DNA from: Gemmatimonadota bacterium
GTDB taxonomy: Bacteria > Gemmatimonadota > Gemmatimonadetes > Gemmatimonadales > GWC2-71-9
Direction of reading: 5' to 3'
Length of the DNA stretch: 36,747 nucleotides
Assembly: GCA_003221045.1 (NCBI GenBank)
Contig: QHUC01000110.1
Coordinates: 1 to 36,747 of the forward strand
The position numbers and the translations under genes are program-made. The notes beneath the pieces are model-generated. The model was not told where the DNA came from. It ran no database searches and was given only the letters and a program-made list of their open reading frames with translations. Shown piece after piece: positions 18,830-28,647 of the stretch; position 1 is the first letter of the stretch, and each line of letters opens with the position of its first letter.

Positions 18830-19550
18830 TGAATAGGGCAATCGGGGTCGTGCGGATCGGGCCGGACTTGTGACCGTTGCCGTTCGCCACCGGACTCACG
18901 CGCCCCCACGCGATCTCCCCGGAGAGGCACAGCCCGTCCAGCCACAGGGGATCGTATTCGCCAAGCCGGGCGGGAAGCACGTCCGCCTCCCACGCGCCCG
19001 CGGGCACTTCGTATCCGTCCAGCAGGTGCAGGACGGCCGCGAGTCCTTCGGGACCCTCGGCGCGGGTGTCGGGCGTGACGCGTTGCCAGCGCAGCAGGAA
19101 CCGCATGAAGTCGGCGGCCGTAACCGGCTCGATTTCCTGACGGAGGCGATCGAGCGTGTAGCGGTGGATCCGGGCCAGGAGCCTGCGCTCGCACCATTCG
19201 AGCTCCGTCACACCGGGTGAGAAGTGCCCGCGCAGGACGAAGCCCTCGTGCTCGAGCGCGCCGAGCGCGAAATCCACGTCCCCAACCGGGACGCCGAGCG
19301 TCGTCGCGATGGTCGCCGCCGTGGTCGGACCCGCCACTTCGAGTCGCCCACGCACCAGCTCGCGGAGCGCATCTTCCCGACTCCACGTCCTGGCGCGATC
19401 CCGCTCCGGCACGACGACCGCCGGCTCACACTGAGCGCCGGGGAACGCGGCCTCGAGCAGCGGGAGCCGTTCAGCGGCGAACCAGAGCTCGGGCTCGTAG
19501 AGCAGCGTTCCGGCCCGCCCGGCCTTCACCAGCTCCTGGAAATGCGCCTT

Positions 19551-19585
19551 CCATTCCGCATTCCGCACTCCGCATTCCGCACTCG
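19551..19585. repeat. solo heptamer arm, family A, in lhr
   Basis: cc ATTCCGC ATTCCGC ACTCCGC ATTCCGC ACTCG. Confidence 0.8.
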
Positions 19586-21624
19586 TCAGGGCACCGGTGA
19601 CGAGCAACGCATCGTGCAATTCGTCGGGAGAGCTGACGTCGGGCCACGCGTCGTCGCGCACCCGATCGATCGCCGTCTGGTCGAGTTTGCCGAGCTCCTC
19701 CGCGGTCTTCACGTCGAGCCCGCGGCGCGTGATCACCGCCTGCGTCCGGCGCTCCTCGAGCGGAGCGTCGTCCAGGAAGGCGTAGGGCTTCGCGTTGATC
19801 ACCTCGTGCGAGAGCGGTGAGGGCTCGGTGGTGTCGCGTGCCACCAGCCGCAGGCGCCCGGCGTCCATCGCCTCGAGCACCCGTTTCAAGCCCGGGAAGT
19901 CCATCGCTTCGAGCAGGCAGTCGGCGATCGTCTGGTTGACGAGGGGGTGGTCGGGAATCTCGCGGTCGCCCACCAGGTTCTCGGGGCAGGCGAGCTGGTC
20001 GGGGAAGACGGCGGCGACCAGGTCTTCCGCGTCCATCCGCTGCAGCGGCGTGGGTACCTTCCGCCCGCCGCGCGCCCGCAGCACCGCAAGCGCCCGCGTG
20101 GCGTTCCAGCGCCAACGGCTCCCGAACATCGGCGCATCGAGCATCGCCTGCACCAGCAGGTGCTCGGCGGTCTCGGGCTTGAGATAGTGGAACACGTCCT
20201 CCAGCGGGAAGCTGTGCTGCGGACCGAGCGACAGAACGATCGCGTCCTCGGTGGCGGCGGCCTGGAGCTCGAAGTTGAAGCTCCGACAGAAGCGCTTGCG
20301 CAGTGCCAACCCCCAAGCGCGATTCAACCGGCTCCCGAACGGCGCGTGCAGGACCAGCTGCATTCCACCCGCTTCGTCGAAGAAGCGCTCGAGCACGAGC
20401 GTCTCCTGGGTCGGGATGACGCCGAGGATCTTCTTGGACGCTCCGAGATACTCGACCATCTGCCGGGCCGCGGGCTCGGGCAACCCGGGGATCTCCTCCG
20501 CCAGCCATTCGATCGCGAGTCCGTGCTCCGCGTCCAGCCGATCGGCGACGTCCTGGCGGAGGCGCGATACCTGCTCGGACAGCTCGGCAGTGCGGCCCGG
20601 GGCTTCGCCGAGCCAGAAGGGAATGGAGGGTGGCTGTCCGTGCGCGTCCACGACGCGCACCTGGCCGGACTCGATCCGGTTGATCAGGTAAGAGGTATTG
20701 CCGAGCTGGAAGATGTCCCCCGGCATGCTCTCGATCGCGAAGTCCTCGTTGAGCGTTCCGACGAACGTTTCGGTCGGCTCGAGAATGACGCGGTAGTCGC
20801 CGATGTCGGGAATGGCACCGCCCGACGTGAGGGCGGCGAGCCGGGCGCCGCGCCGGGCCCGCAGCCGCCGGTTGACGCCGTCGTAGTGCACGTATGCGCC
20901 GCGCCGCCCTCGGCGCGTCGTGAAGCCCTCGGACAGCATCTGCACGACGGCGTCGAAGTCCTTCCGCGCGAGGTCACGGTACGGATAGGCGCCGCGCACC
21001 AGGTCGAAGAGCGCATCCTCTTGCCATTCCTCGCAGGCCACGGCCGCGACGATCTGCTGCGCGAGAATGTCGAGCGGGTGGTCCGGGATGATCAACCGGT
21101 CGAGCGTCCCCCCGCGCGCGGCCCGCACGAGCGCCGCGCACTCGATCAGCTCGTCACGCGATAGGGGGAACAGCCGGCCTTTGGGAACGGCGGCGAGGTG
21201 GTGGCCGGAGCGCCCCACGCGCTGTAACAACGTCGCGATCGAGCGCGTGGAGCCGATTTGACAGACCAGGTCCACCGTGCCGATGTCGATTCCCAGCTCG
21301 AGCGACGCCGTGGCGACGAGGGTCTTGAGCTTTCCCTCTTTGAGCCTGGTTTCGGCATCGAGCCGCTTTTCCTTCGACAGGCTGCCGTGGTGTGAGGTCA
21401 CCTGGTCCGCGCCGAGTCGCTCGGAGAGGTGCAGCGTCAGGCGCTCGGCCAGGCGCCGCGTGTTGACGAAGACGAGCGTGGTGCGGTGCTCCGAGATGAG
21501 CTGCACCAGACGCTCGTAGATCTCGTCCCACACTTCCGCCGCCATCACTGCCTCGAGCGGCGAGGACGGGATCTCGATCGCAAGGTCCAGCGTGCGGGTA
21601 TGGCCGGAGTCGATAATGCGGGGG

Positions 21625-21649
21625 CCAGGTGTTGGGTGTCGGGTGCCAG
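21625..21649. repeat. heptamer arm, family D, in lhr
   Basis: CCAGGTG TTGGGTG TCGGGTG CCAG. Confidence 0.8.
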
Positions 21650-22221
21650 AGAGAAAGGCGGCGACGTCCTCGATTGGCTTCTGCGTCGCCGACAGACCGA
21701 TCCGCTGAAGATGGCGTCCGGTGAGCTGCTCCAATCGCTCGAGCGACAGGGCCAGGTGGCTCCCGCGCTTGTCGCGCGCCACGGCGTGGATCTCGTCCAC
21801 GATCGCCGTGCGGACGGTGCGGAGCATCTCACGCGCTCGCTCGGAGGTGAGGATGAGGTAGAGCGACTCAGGAGTGGTGACCAGGATGTGCGGCGGCCGG
21901 CGCACCATCTCCTGTCGCTCAGCCCCCGGCGTATCGCCGGTGCGCACCAGCGTGCGGATCTCCACGTCCGGCAGGCACGCCGCTTCAAGCGCCCGGCGGA
22001 TCTCCGCGAGCGGCTCGGCCAGGTTCTTTTACGTCTTGCCCGAGCCGGTGGGAGCCGCGATCAGGGCGTTCTGACCGGCTCCGATGAGCGGCCAGGCTCG
22101 CCGCTGTGGCTCGGTGGGCTCCCTGAAGCGCGATTCGAACCAGCGTGCGATGACGGGGTGAAAGCCCGAGAGGGACATGACCTAAATATGGCTCGGCTAA
22201 CCCCGGGGCGACGCCCCGGCG

Positions 22222-23430
22222 TCAGGCGCCCGACACACCCTCCAAGGTCACCCCCCGAGTCGCCGCGATGCGCTCTACGGTCTCGCCGATCTTGTTGTTC
22301 GGGGTCGAGGCACCCGCGGTCACGCCGATCGTCACCCGACCCTCGGGTAACCACCCCTCCCGGCGCTCCTCGGTCTTGCCGCCCACCGGTCGGAACCGGA
22401 TGGTGCCCGCCTTCGGGTCGATGCAGGTTGCGTCCTCGATATGGTACGTCGGCGCCTTCTCGTGACAGATGGCCGCGAGATGCGTGGTGTTGCTGGAGTT
22501 GTATCCGCCGATCACCACCATGAGGTCGAGCGGCTCGGCGATCAGCTTCAACACCGCATCCTGCCGATCCTGTGTGGCAGAGCAGATCGTATCGAAGGTG
22601 CGGAAGTGCTCGGCCAGCGCCGCGTCGCCGTAGCGCCGAATCATGCTGCGCCGGATCTCGGCCGCGATGGCGAGCGACTCCCCTGAGAGCATAGTGGTCT
22701 GATTCGCGACCCCTACGCGAACGAGGTCACGGTCCGGGTCGAAGCCGGGGGACGACTTGCCCGCAAAGAGCCCGAGGAACCGCTCCGCGCTCCCCGCTCC
22801 CTCAATCTGCGTGCAAACTTCCCGCGCCTCCGTCATGTCGCGCACCACCAGGTATTTCCCGCCCGGATACTTGCTCACCTGGCTGGCCGTCGCCTTGGTC
22901 TCTTCGTGATGGTACTTGCCGTGAATGACGGCGGTGAAGCCGTCCTTCGCGTAGGAATCGACGCGCTTCCACACGTTCAGCACCGAGCCGCAGGTCGTGT
23001 CCACCAAAACGCAGCCGACCGCGCGCAGTCGCTCGAAATCCTGGACCGTCACTCCGAAGGCGGGGAGAATGACCACGTCCGCGGGCGTGATGTGAGCGAA
23101 GTCGAACTCCCCGTCGTCGGGGCGGCGCAGGAACTCGACCCCCATGGCCTGCAGCTTCTTGTTGACGTGTGGGTTGTGGATGATCTCGCCGACGAGGAAC
23201 ACGCGCCGTTCGGGGAACTTGGTCCGGGTTTCGTAGGCGTATTCGACGGCGCGGTCCACCCCGTAGCAGAACCCGAACTCGCGCGCCAGCTTGAACGTCA
23301 GGTCGCCGGCCGAGAGGACGTAGCCCCGGGCGCGGATGTGGTCCACCACCCTGCTGTGGTAGTCCGCCACCAGCGCGCCTTCGATGTCGCCCTTGAGCCC
23401 GAAACCGCGTCGAAAGTAGGTCTGCTGCAC
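22222..23430 (-). CDS. ispH: 4-hydroxy-3-methylbut-2-enyl diphosphate reductase
   Basis: 'EFGFCYGVDRAVEYAYETR', 'VFLVGEIIHNPHVNKKLQAMGVEFL', 'VDTTCGSVLNVWKRV', 'GVTAGASTPNNKI'. Confidence 0.95.
   Translation of the reverse strand: MQQTYFRRGFGLKGDIEGALVADYHSRVVDHIRARGYVLSAGDLTFKLAREFGFCYGVDRAVEYAYETRTKFPERRVFLVGEIIHNPHVNKKLQAMGVEFLRRPDDGEFDFAHITPADVVILPAFGVTVQDFERLRAVGCVLVDTTCGSVLNVWKRVDSYAKDGFTAVIHGKYHHEETKATASQVSKYPGGKYLVVRDMTEAREVCTQIEGAGSAERFLGLFAGKSSPGFDPDRDLVRVGVANQTTMLSGESLAIAAEIRRSMIRRYGDAALAEHFRTFDTICSATQDRQDAVLKLIAEPLDLMVVIGGYNSSNTTHLAAICHEKAPTYHIEDATCIDPKAGTIRFRPVGGKTEERREGWLPEGRVTIGVTAGASTPNNKIGETVERIAATRGVTLEGVSGA
22781..22803. repeat. heptamer arm, family C, in ispH
   Basis: cGCTCCGC GCTCCCC GCTCCCT c. 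Confidence 0.65.
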
Positions 23431-23434
23431 GCGG

Positions 23435-24496
23435 TCAATCTAACCGCGCGCCCCTCGGTGCGCGCACGGCGTCCATCACCCGTTGCACGGCGAGCCCGTC
23501 GTGAAAGGTCGCCGGCTCTCCCGTGGCTGGCCGGCCGTCCAAGACGCCCACCAGGTCGCGCATCAGCCGCACGAAAGAACGCGACCACATGTTGTTGGGA
23601 CTGGTCCGCTCCCAGAGGTCGTCGGGGACGCTGATGTCTTCGAGCTCCGCCACGCGCCGGCCGATCTCGAGCCTTGTTTCGCCGGTGAGCACGAGCGTGC
23701 CCTCGCTCCCCGTGATCTGGGCAAAGTGTCCAGGCCCGTGAGTCGCGACCGTTGAAAGCGTCACGGTCGCGACGGCGCCACCGCCGAGCCGCAACACGAA
23801 GCCGGCGAAATCGTCGGCGGTGACAGGCCGGGCGACGTGCTGCTCGTCGAAGCGCTCAGCGACGAAGGTCTTTACTCCGCCCTGGACCTCGACCACTTCC
23901 GTTCCAGTCCAGAAGCGGCACAGATCGATGAGGTGCGACCCGACCGCGCCCAGGATGCCACCGCCGCGGGCGGCGTCGTACCACCAGCTCCACGGTGCGT
24001 CGAGCGCCTGGGGCCGCCCGTCCCCCCGCAGATACGGCTTGAGAACGACCTCGATGTGCCACACCGAGCCGATCGCCCCCGCGCGAATCAGCTGCTGCGC
24101 CTTCCGGCGGTTCGGCTCGTACCGCAGCTCGTGGTCGATGCGGGCCAGACCGTTGCTCTTCGCCGCGACCTCGATCATCCGCTCCGCCTCGCGGGCCGTC
24201 AGGGCCATCGGTTTCTCGCAGAGGACGTGCTTCCCCGCCTCGAGCGCCGCCACCGCGTGCCGCGCGTGGGCGTCGGGCGTCGAGGAGACAATGACGAGGT
24301 CGACGTCGGGAGCCCGGGCGAGCGCCTCGCCGCTGCCGAAGGCGTGCGACACGTCGAATTCCGCCGCCACGGCGCGGGCGCGCTCCAGGCTGCCGCTCGC
24401 GACCGCGGTGACCTGGGCGCCGGGGACGAGGCGCAGCGCGGGGAGCTGGACTCGGCGTCCGAAGCCCGTACCGATCACGCCGATCCGGAGGGTCAC
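23435..24496 (-). CDS. Gfo/Idh/MocA family oxidoreductase
   Basis: 'IGVIGTGFGRRVQLPALRLVPGAQVTAVAS', 'HVLCEKPMALTAREAERM', 'GGILGAVGSHLIDLCRFWTG'. Confidence 0.93.
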   Translation of the reverse strand: MTLRIGVIGTGFGRRVQLPALRLVPGAQVTAVASGSLERARAVAAEFDVSHAFGSGEALARAPDVDLVIVSSTPDAHARHAVAALEAGKHVLCEKPMALTAREAERMIEVAAKSNGLARIDHELRYEPNRRKAQQLIRAGAIGSVWHIEVVLKPYLRGDGRPQALDAPWSWWYDAARGGGILGAVGSHLIDLCRFWTGTEVVEVQGGVKTFVAERFDEQHVARPVTADDFAGFVLRLGGGAVATVTLSTVATHGPGHFAQITGSEGTLVLTGETRLEIGRRVAELEDISVPDDLWERTSPNNMWSRSFVRLMRDLVGVLDGRPATGEPATFHDGLAVQRVMDAVRAPRGARLD

Positions 24497-25152
24497 GACC
24501 GGGACCGGCAGGACACGGTATCCGCGCCGACCGGCACCGCGTCGAACGCCACCTCGGCCGTCACCCGACCGGCGGCCGACACCGCGAGCCCCGCGCCGCG
24601 CACTACGAGCATCACCGAAGGCCGGAGGGCGGTGACGGTGACGGCGCCGCTGTCGAGCGCCACACCGTACGCGACCTCCCCAACCATGAACCGCACTCCC
24701 ACGGTCCCGCCGCGGAGGGAGACCGTATCGCCGCGTTGCACGAGGGGCCAGGTGCCGAGCGCGAGGGAATCGGGGGTACGGAGCCAGAGGATCGCCCCGT
24801 CACCTCCGCTCGACCCCCGAAACAGAAAGCCGTGCCCGACGCCCCCGACGCACTGGCTCGCGATCGCGGGCGCTGTGAACCGCACTGTATCCTTGGGTGG
24901 GCGGGTGACGAACGCCCGCACGACCGCGGCTTTTTGCCGGGGAGACGCGCTCCCGCACGCCCAGCTCAATGCCGCCACCGCGACGATCGCGTGGTTTCTC
25001 AGGAGGAGGCTGTCCGCGGCAGTGGGACGACGCCGAGCTGCGCCCGCGCCTGGTCGCTCGGGAGGGTGTGCGGGGCGAGGGCATCGACGAGCCCGTCCGG
25101 CAGGGCGCGCGGCCTCAGCCCGTGGCGATCCACGCAGACGAGCACCATCCAC
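24493..25152 (-). CDS. hypothetical (possibly lipoprotein); true start probably near 25002
   Basis: Start overlaps thioesterase stop; 'LLLRNHAIVAVAALSWACGSA' resembles a lipoprotein signal; N-terminal part of the tracked ORF lies antisense/out of frame within the thioesterase gene. Confidence 0.45.
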   Translation of the reverse strand: MDGARLRGSPRAEAARPAGRARRCPRPAHPPERPGAGAARRRPTAADSLLLRNHAIVAVAALSWACGSASPRQKAAVVRAFVTRPPKDTVRFTAPAIASQCVGGVGHGFLFRGSSGGDGAILWLRTPDSLALGTWPLVQRGDTVSLRGGTVGVRFMVGEVAYGVALDSGAVTVTALRPSVMLVVRGAGLAVSAAGRVTAEVAFDAVPVGADTVSCRSRS

Positions 25153-25478
25153 CCGGCGGCGCCGAGCGTCGGGCGGTCGTCCCGCAGCACGTCGAAGTTG
25201 AGCGTCATCGACTTCGTACCGACACGACCGACGTAGGTCGCCACGCGCAGCCGGTCGTCGAGGCGCGCGGGCCAGTAGAACTCGCTATGGACCGCCTTGC
25301 GGGGAAGAAAGATGTCGTAACGGTCGAACACCTGCGCGTACGCGAGGCCGCAGGCGCGGAACAGCTCCGTTTCGGCGATCTCGAAAAATCGCACGTAGGA
25401 GCCATAGAAGATGATGCCCGCGAAGTCCACGTCGGACCAGCGGACATAGTCCTCGATGACGAATGGTGTGGCCGGCAT
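24999..25478 (-). CDS. acyl-CoA thioesterase, 4HBT (YbgC-like) family
   Basis: 'VRWSDVDFAGIIFYGSYVRFFEIAETELFRACGLAY' hot-dog thioesterase motif. Confidence 0.88.
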   Translation of the reverse strand: MPATPFVIEDYVRWSDVDFAGIIFYGSYVRFFEIAETELFRACGLAYAQVFDRYDIFLPRKAVHSEFYWPARLDDRLRVATYVGRVGTKSMTLNFDVLRDDRPTLGAAGWMVLVCVDRHGLRPRALPDGLVDALAPHTLPSDQARAQLGVVPLPRTASS

Positions 25479-25552
25479 CGCTTCCCGACTGGAGAGGCCA
25501 GGTCGGGAAGGTAGAGGGCGTCAAACCTCGACGCTAGGACAGGAGCCTGGCG

Positions 25553-26092
25553 TTAGTCGCGTCCGGGGCGTCCATTGGGCCGCAGCCCGTAGGCGCGCAG
25601 ACGGCGCCACAGCGTGGTGCGGCTGATGCCGAGTCGGCGCGCCGTCTCAGCGAGTTTGCCGTGCGTTGCCTCGAGCGTGTCGAGGATCGCCTGGCGCTCC
25701 CGCTCGGCCAGCGTGTGGGTGCCGTCGCCTTCCGGCAGGAACACCACTTCGCCGAGCTCCATCGAGCCGTGCTTCAGCGTGCGCGCACGGCCGCCGTATG
25801 CGACGAGCCGCTCTCGGAGATTCTCACCGCGGCGGCCGGACGCATCGCCGAGGGCATCGAGCGTGCGACGCGCGCGCTGGTTGGTGTAGACGACGCGGCC
25901 GTACCCGTCGAAGACGACAATGCCCTCGCTCACGGTTTCCATCACGGCTTGTCCGAGCGGGGCGAAGGTAAGCGGCGGAGGTGGGTTGGAGGTCTTCTCT
26001 CGAGTAGCCATACGTCCTTGCATAGCCGGGTCCGCGGTCAGGGTTGCGGGTTGCATCACAATAGAGAGACCCGCCCAGCGTACGGAGGTCAC
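25553..26092 (-). CDS. PAS domain plus Fis-type HTH transcriptional regulator (start possibly 26011)
   Basis: 'METVSEGIVVFDGYGRVVYTNQRARRTL' (PAS) and 'ERERQAILDTLEATHGKLAETARRLGISRTTLWRRLRAYGL' (Fis HTH), no AAA+ domain. Confidence 0.8.
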   Translation of the reverse strand: MTSVRWAGLSIVMQPATLTADPAMQGRMATREKTSNPPPPLTFAPLGQAVMETVSEGIVVFDGYGRVVYTNQRARRTLDALGDASGRRGENLRERLVAYGGRARTLKHGSMELGEVVFLPEGDGTHTLAERERQAILDTLEATHGKLAETARRLGISRTTLWRRLRAYGLRPNGRPGRD

Positions 26093-28599
26093 AGGCGGTG
26101 TTCGCGCGCTCTTAGTGAATTCTTAACGTCGCCATCCCTTCCCTCGCCCTCCGCGGCCGCCCCGCCCCCCCTGCCCCCCTCGCCCCCCGCTTCCCCCGCG
26201 CCCAGCGCGCGCGAGGCGCTGCCGCTCCCCTCGCGAGCCTTGAGACGGAGCCGGACGATGCCCACATCCTGCTCCACTTCGTAGTCCACCGGGACCCGAT
26301 CGCCGTAGATGTGCACCGAATCCGGCAGTCCTTCGAGCGCCCGTCGCTCCGGTTCGGGAATCGCTCGTTCGACGTCCAGGATGAGCCGGGTATTGATGAA
26401 GTCCTCCCATGATGTGACGTCGGCCAGCTGCTCTCCGAGTAGGCCGGTCACGCGCTCGGTGGACGCCTGCACCAGCCGCCCGCCGGACCGACGCCAGTAG
26501 AAACCGAATCGCTCCAGCGCGCGGCGCACGCGCCCCTGATCGGGATGCGGCGTCTCTCCCGCGAGGAGCGGCTGCACCAGTGCCGCGCGGGCCGCGCCTG
26601 CAATGTCGGAGGGGAAGGGGTTCTGGAGCGGCTCCACCTCACGCTCCAAGAGGAAGCCGAAGTAGCTCACCGTACGCACCCGCATCAGGCCTTCCCGGCG
26701 CCGCTGCCGCTCGAACAGCACCGTCGGCGAGCCCCGCCTCGCGTAACGACGGATCGCGCGCTCCGAAAGCTGGGTCCCCTCGATGCTGGCGCGTGGCACT
26801 CCGAACCGATCCGCGAAGTAGCGCAGCGTCCCGGCCACCGCGCCCCAGCTGCCGGCCACCGAGCCGCGGCTGACGCGGGCCTCGCGCCCGTCGGCCGTCT
26901 CCTCGTCGATCACGAGGTCGAAGGGCATGATCTTGGCCACGAGATCCGCGAACGCAGCGACCGTCTTCTCGCCGGCGTGCGGGAGCCGCTCCGGCAACGG
27001 CAGCTCGAGCTGCCGGTACACCGAGGCGAGGCCGAGCGCTACATCCTCGATCGCCTTCACCAATACGCCGCGACCTTCGGCCCAGCGATCGATCGTGTCT
27101 CGGAACAGATGTCGCGGCAGGCCGTACACCTCACCCAGATATCCGTGCTTGTTCACCGCCTCGGCGTAGAGGTTGTAGGCCGTGAGGTGATCGCTCCCGG
27201 GCGCGATCAGCCCTCGCAGGTCCCGCTCCTCCCGGGTCATGCGATGGAGGGACTCGATGTTCGCGGCGACCGCCACGACGGGGACCAGGTCGGCGTCGGC
27301 GTGCCAGAGGAGCGCCCCCCAGGGCCGCTCGACCGGCATCGCCTCCACGTCGCGCCCGTAGCGCGTCAGCCGACCGCGCTCAATCAGTCCACGCTCGGTC
27401 AAGAGATCGACCGCGTCGCGATACGCCCTGCGGTCGAGGGGTACCGGCAGGTCGAGCTCGCGGGCGTCGACGCCGAGCGCCGCGCAGGTGATTGCCACTC
27501 GTTCCGCGTCGCCCGCCAGCTGAAACTCGGGCGGCGTGGGCGCGAGCTGGTCGAACACGAGGTCGCGGTCGCTCAGGATGTACACCTCGCCGCCTTGCAC
27601 GCGTCCATGGACACGGCCAGCCATCTGCAGGATCTCGTTCGCGCCGAGGTAGAGTCGCGTGAGCACGTTGCGGCCCCGCTCGACCACGTTGGCGTATCGC
27701 GCGTCGTAGATCACCACAGTGTCCAGGCCCCGGATATTCAGGGCGGATTGCCCCGCGGCGGTCATAGCGAGCAGGAACGGCCGTCGCACCTGACCGTCGA
27801 GAAACGGCCGGATGACGCGGATCGGCTCGCCACCGTGATAGAAGGCGGTCGGCAGTCCCTGCCAGCGGTCACCCAGCTCCTTCGCGATCTGCTCAACCTC
27901 CGCCCGCGTCGGCACGAACACGGCCACCCCACGCCGCTCCCGCAGGACGCGCTTCATGAAGCGAGCGTCCAGAAACGCGAGCGGCTGCTGCGGCAATACG
28001 CGCACATCGGCGGCTCGCGCGGGGTCGAATGCCCGGGTCTCGAGGACTTCGACGGACCCGAGGTAGCGGGCGTAGAACGACGGATCTACGGTGGCGGAGA
28101 GCCAGATGAAGCGACACCCCGCCCGCTTCCCGAGCGCGAGGCACAACTCCAGCTCCGCGGATGTCTGGTGGATCTCGTCGACCACCAGGGTGTCGCGCGC
28201 CGTGATCAGCCCGTCCTCGAACCAGCGACGCGCGATCCCTGTGGTGACGATGACGACATTCCAGGTTGGCGTCTCGGGCGTCGCTTCCCGCTCGCGGTTC
28301 ACGACGCCGACCTTAAGCGGAGCTCCGAGGATGGTCTCGGCGATCGGCCGGATCGCGAGCGTCTTCCCGGTCCCGGTCCCCGCGACGATTCCAAACCCTC
28401 GCCCCGATGCCGCCAGGCGCGCGATGTCCGCCCCGTGCTCGCGGGCGAGGAGCGTTTCGAGGTCCAGGCCCATCGCCAGCTCGATCGTCTCGCAGGCCGC
28501 GCGCGTCGGAGCGATCACGACGACCCGCCCGGTCGCGGGCTCGGCGGCGAGGAAGGCGTTAGGGTCGGGGGGAAGAAAGTGGTCCCGGGAGATGCGCAC
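26089..28599 (-). CDS. DEAH-type helicase (HrpA/Ski2-like)
   Basis: 'GIVAGTGTGKTLAI' Walker A, 'TLVVDEIHQTSAELELCLAL' (DEIH), 'FIWLSATVDPSFYARYL' (SAT), 'NEILQMAGRVHGRVQGGEVYIL'. Confidence 0.82.
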   Translation of the reverse strand: MRISRDHFLPPDPNAFLAAEPATGRVVVIAPTRAACETIELAMGLDLETLLAREHGADIARLAASGRGFGIVAGTGTGKTLAIRPIAETILGAPLKVGVVNREREATPETPTWNVVIVTTGIARRWFEDGLITARDTLVVDEIHQTSAELELCLALGKRAGCRFIWLSATVDPSFYARYLGSVEVLETRAFDPARAADVRVLPQQPLAFLDARFMKRVLRERRGVAVFVPTRAEVEQIAKELGDRWQGLPTAFYHGGEPIRVIRPFLDGQVRRPFLLAMTAAGQSALNIRGLDTVVIYDARYANVVERGRNVLTRLYLGANEILQMAGRVHGRVQGGEVYILSDRDLVFDQLAPTPPEFQLAGDAERVAITCAALGVDARELDLPVPLDRRAYRDAVDLLTERGLIERGRLTRYGRDVEAMPVERPWGALLWHADADLVPVVAVAANIESLHRMTREERDLRGLIAPGSDHLTAYNLYAEAVNKHGYLGEVYGLPRHLFRDTIDRWAEGRGVLVKAIEDVALGLASVYRQLELPLPERLPHAGEKTVAAFADLVAKIMPFDLVIDEETADGREARVSRGSVAGSWGAVAGTLRYFADRFGVPRASIEGTQLSERAIRRYARRGSPTVLFERQRRREGLMRVRTVSYFGFLLEREVEPLQNPFPSDIAGAARAALVQPLLAGETPHPDQGRVRRALERFGFYWRRSGGRLVQASTERVTGLLGEQLADVTSWEDFINTRLILDVERAIPEPERRALEGLPDSVHIYGDRVPVDYEVEQDVGIVRLRLKAREGSGSASRALGAGEAGGEGGRGGGAAAEGEGRDGDVKNSLRAREHRL

Positions 28600-28647
28600 G
28601 ATCGCAATATAGTGACGGCCATGTTCTCGACCGGTGCTCGGAAAAGA

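Larger units (their letters stand above)
17943..22178 (-). pseudogene. lhr: Lhr-type large DEAD/DEAH helicase interrupted after Walker A (main ORF 17943..21965)
   Basis: Start ATG at 22178 gives '[49 protein letters not shown]' then, same frame, '[62 protein letters not shown]'; TAA at 22031..22029. Confidence 0.87.

Noticed and set aside
19947-21164. 405-aa plus-strand ORF
   Set aside because: Antisense to Lhr; no domain resemblance.
22196-22220. GC hairpin ccggggcgacgccccgg downstream of ispH
   Set aside because: Stem of about 7 bp with tiny loop and no U-tract; too weak to call a terminator.
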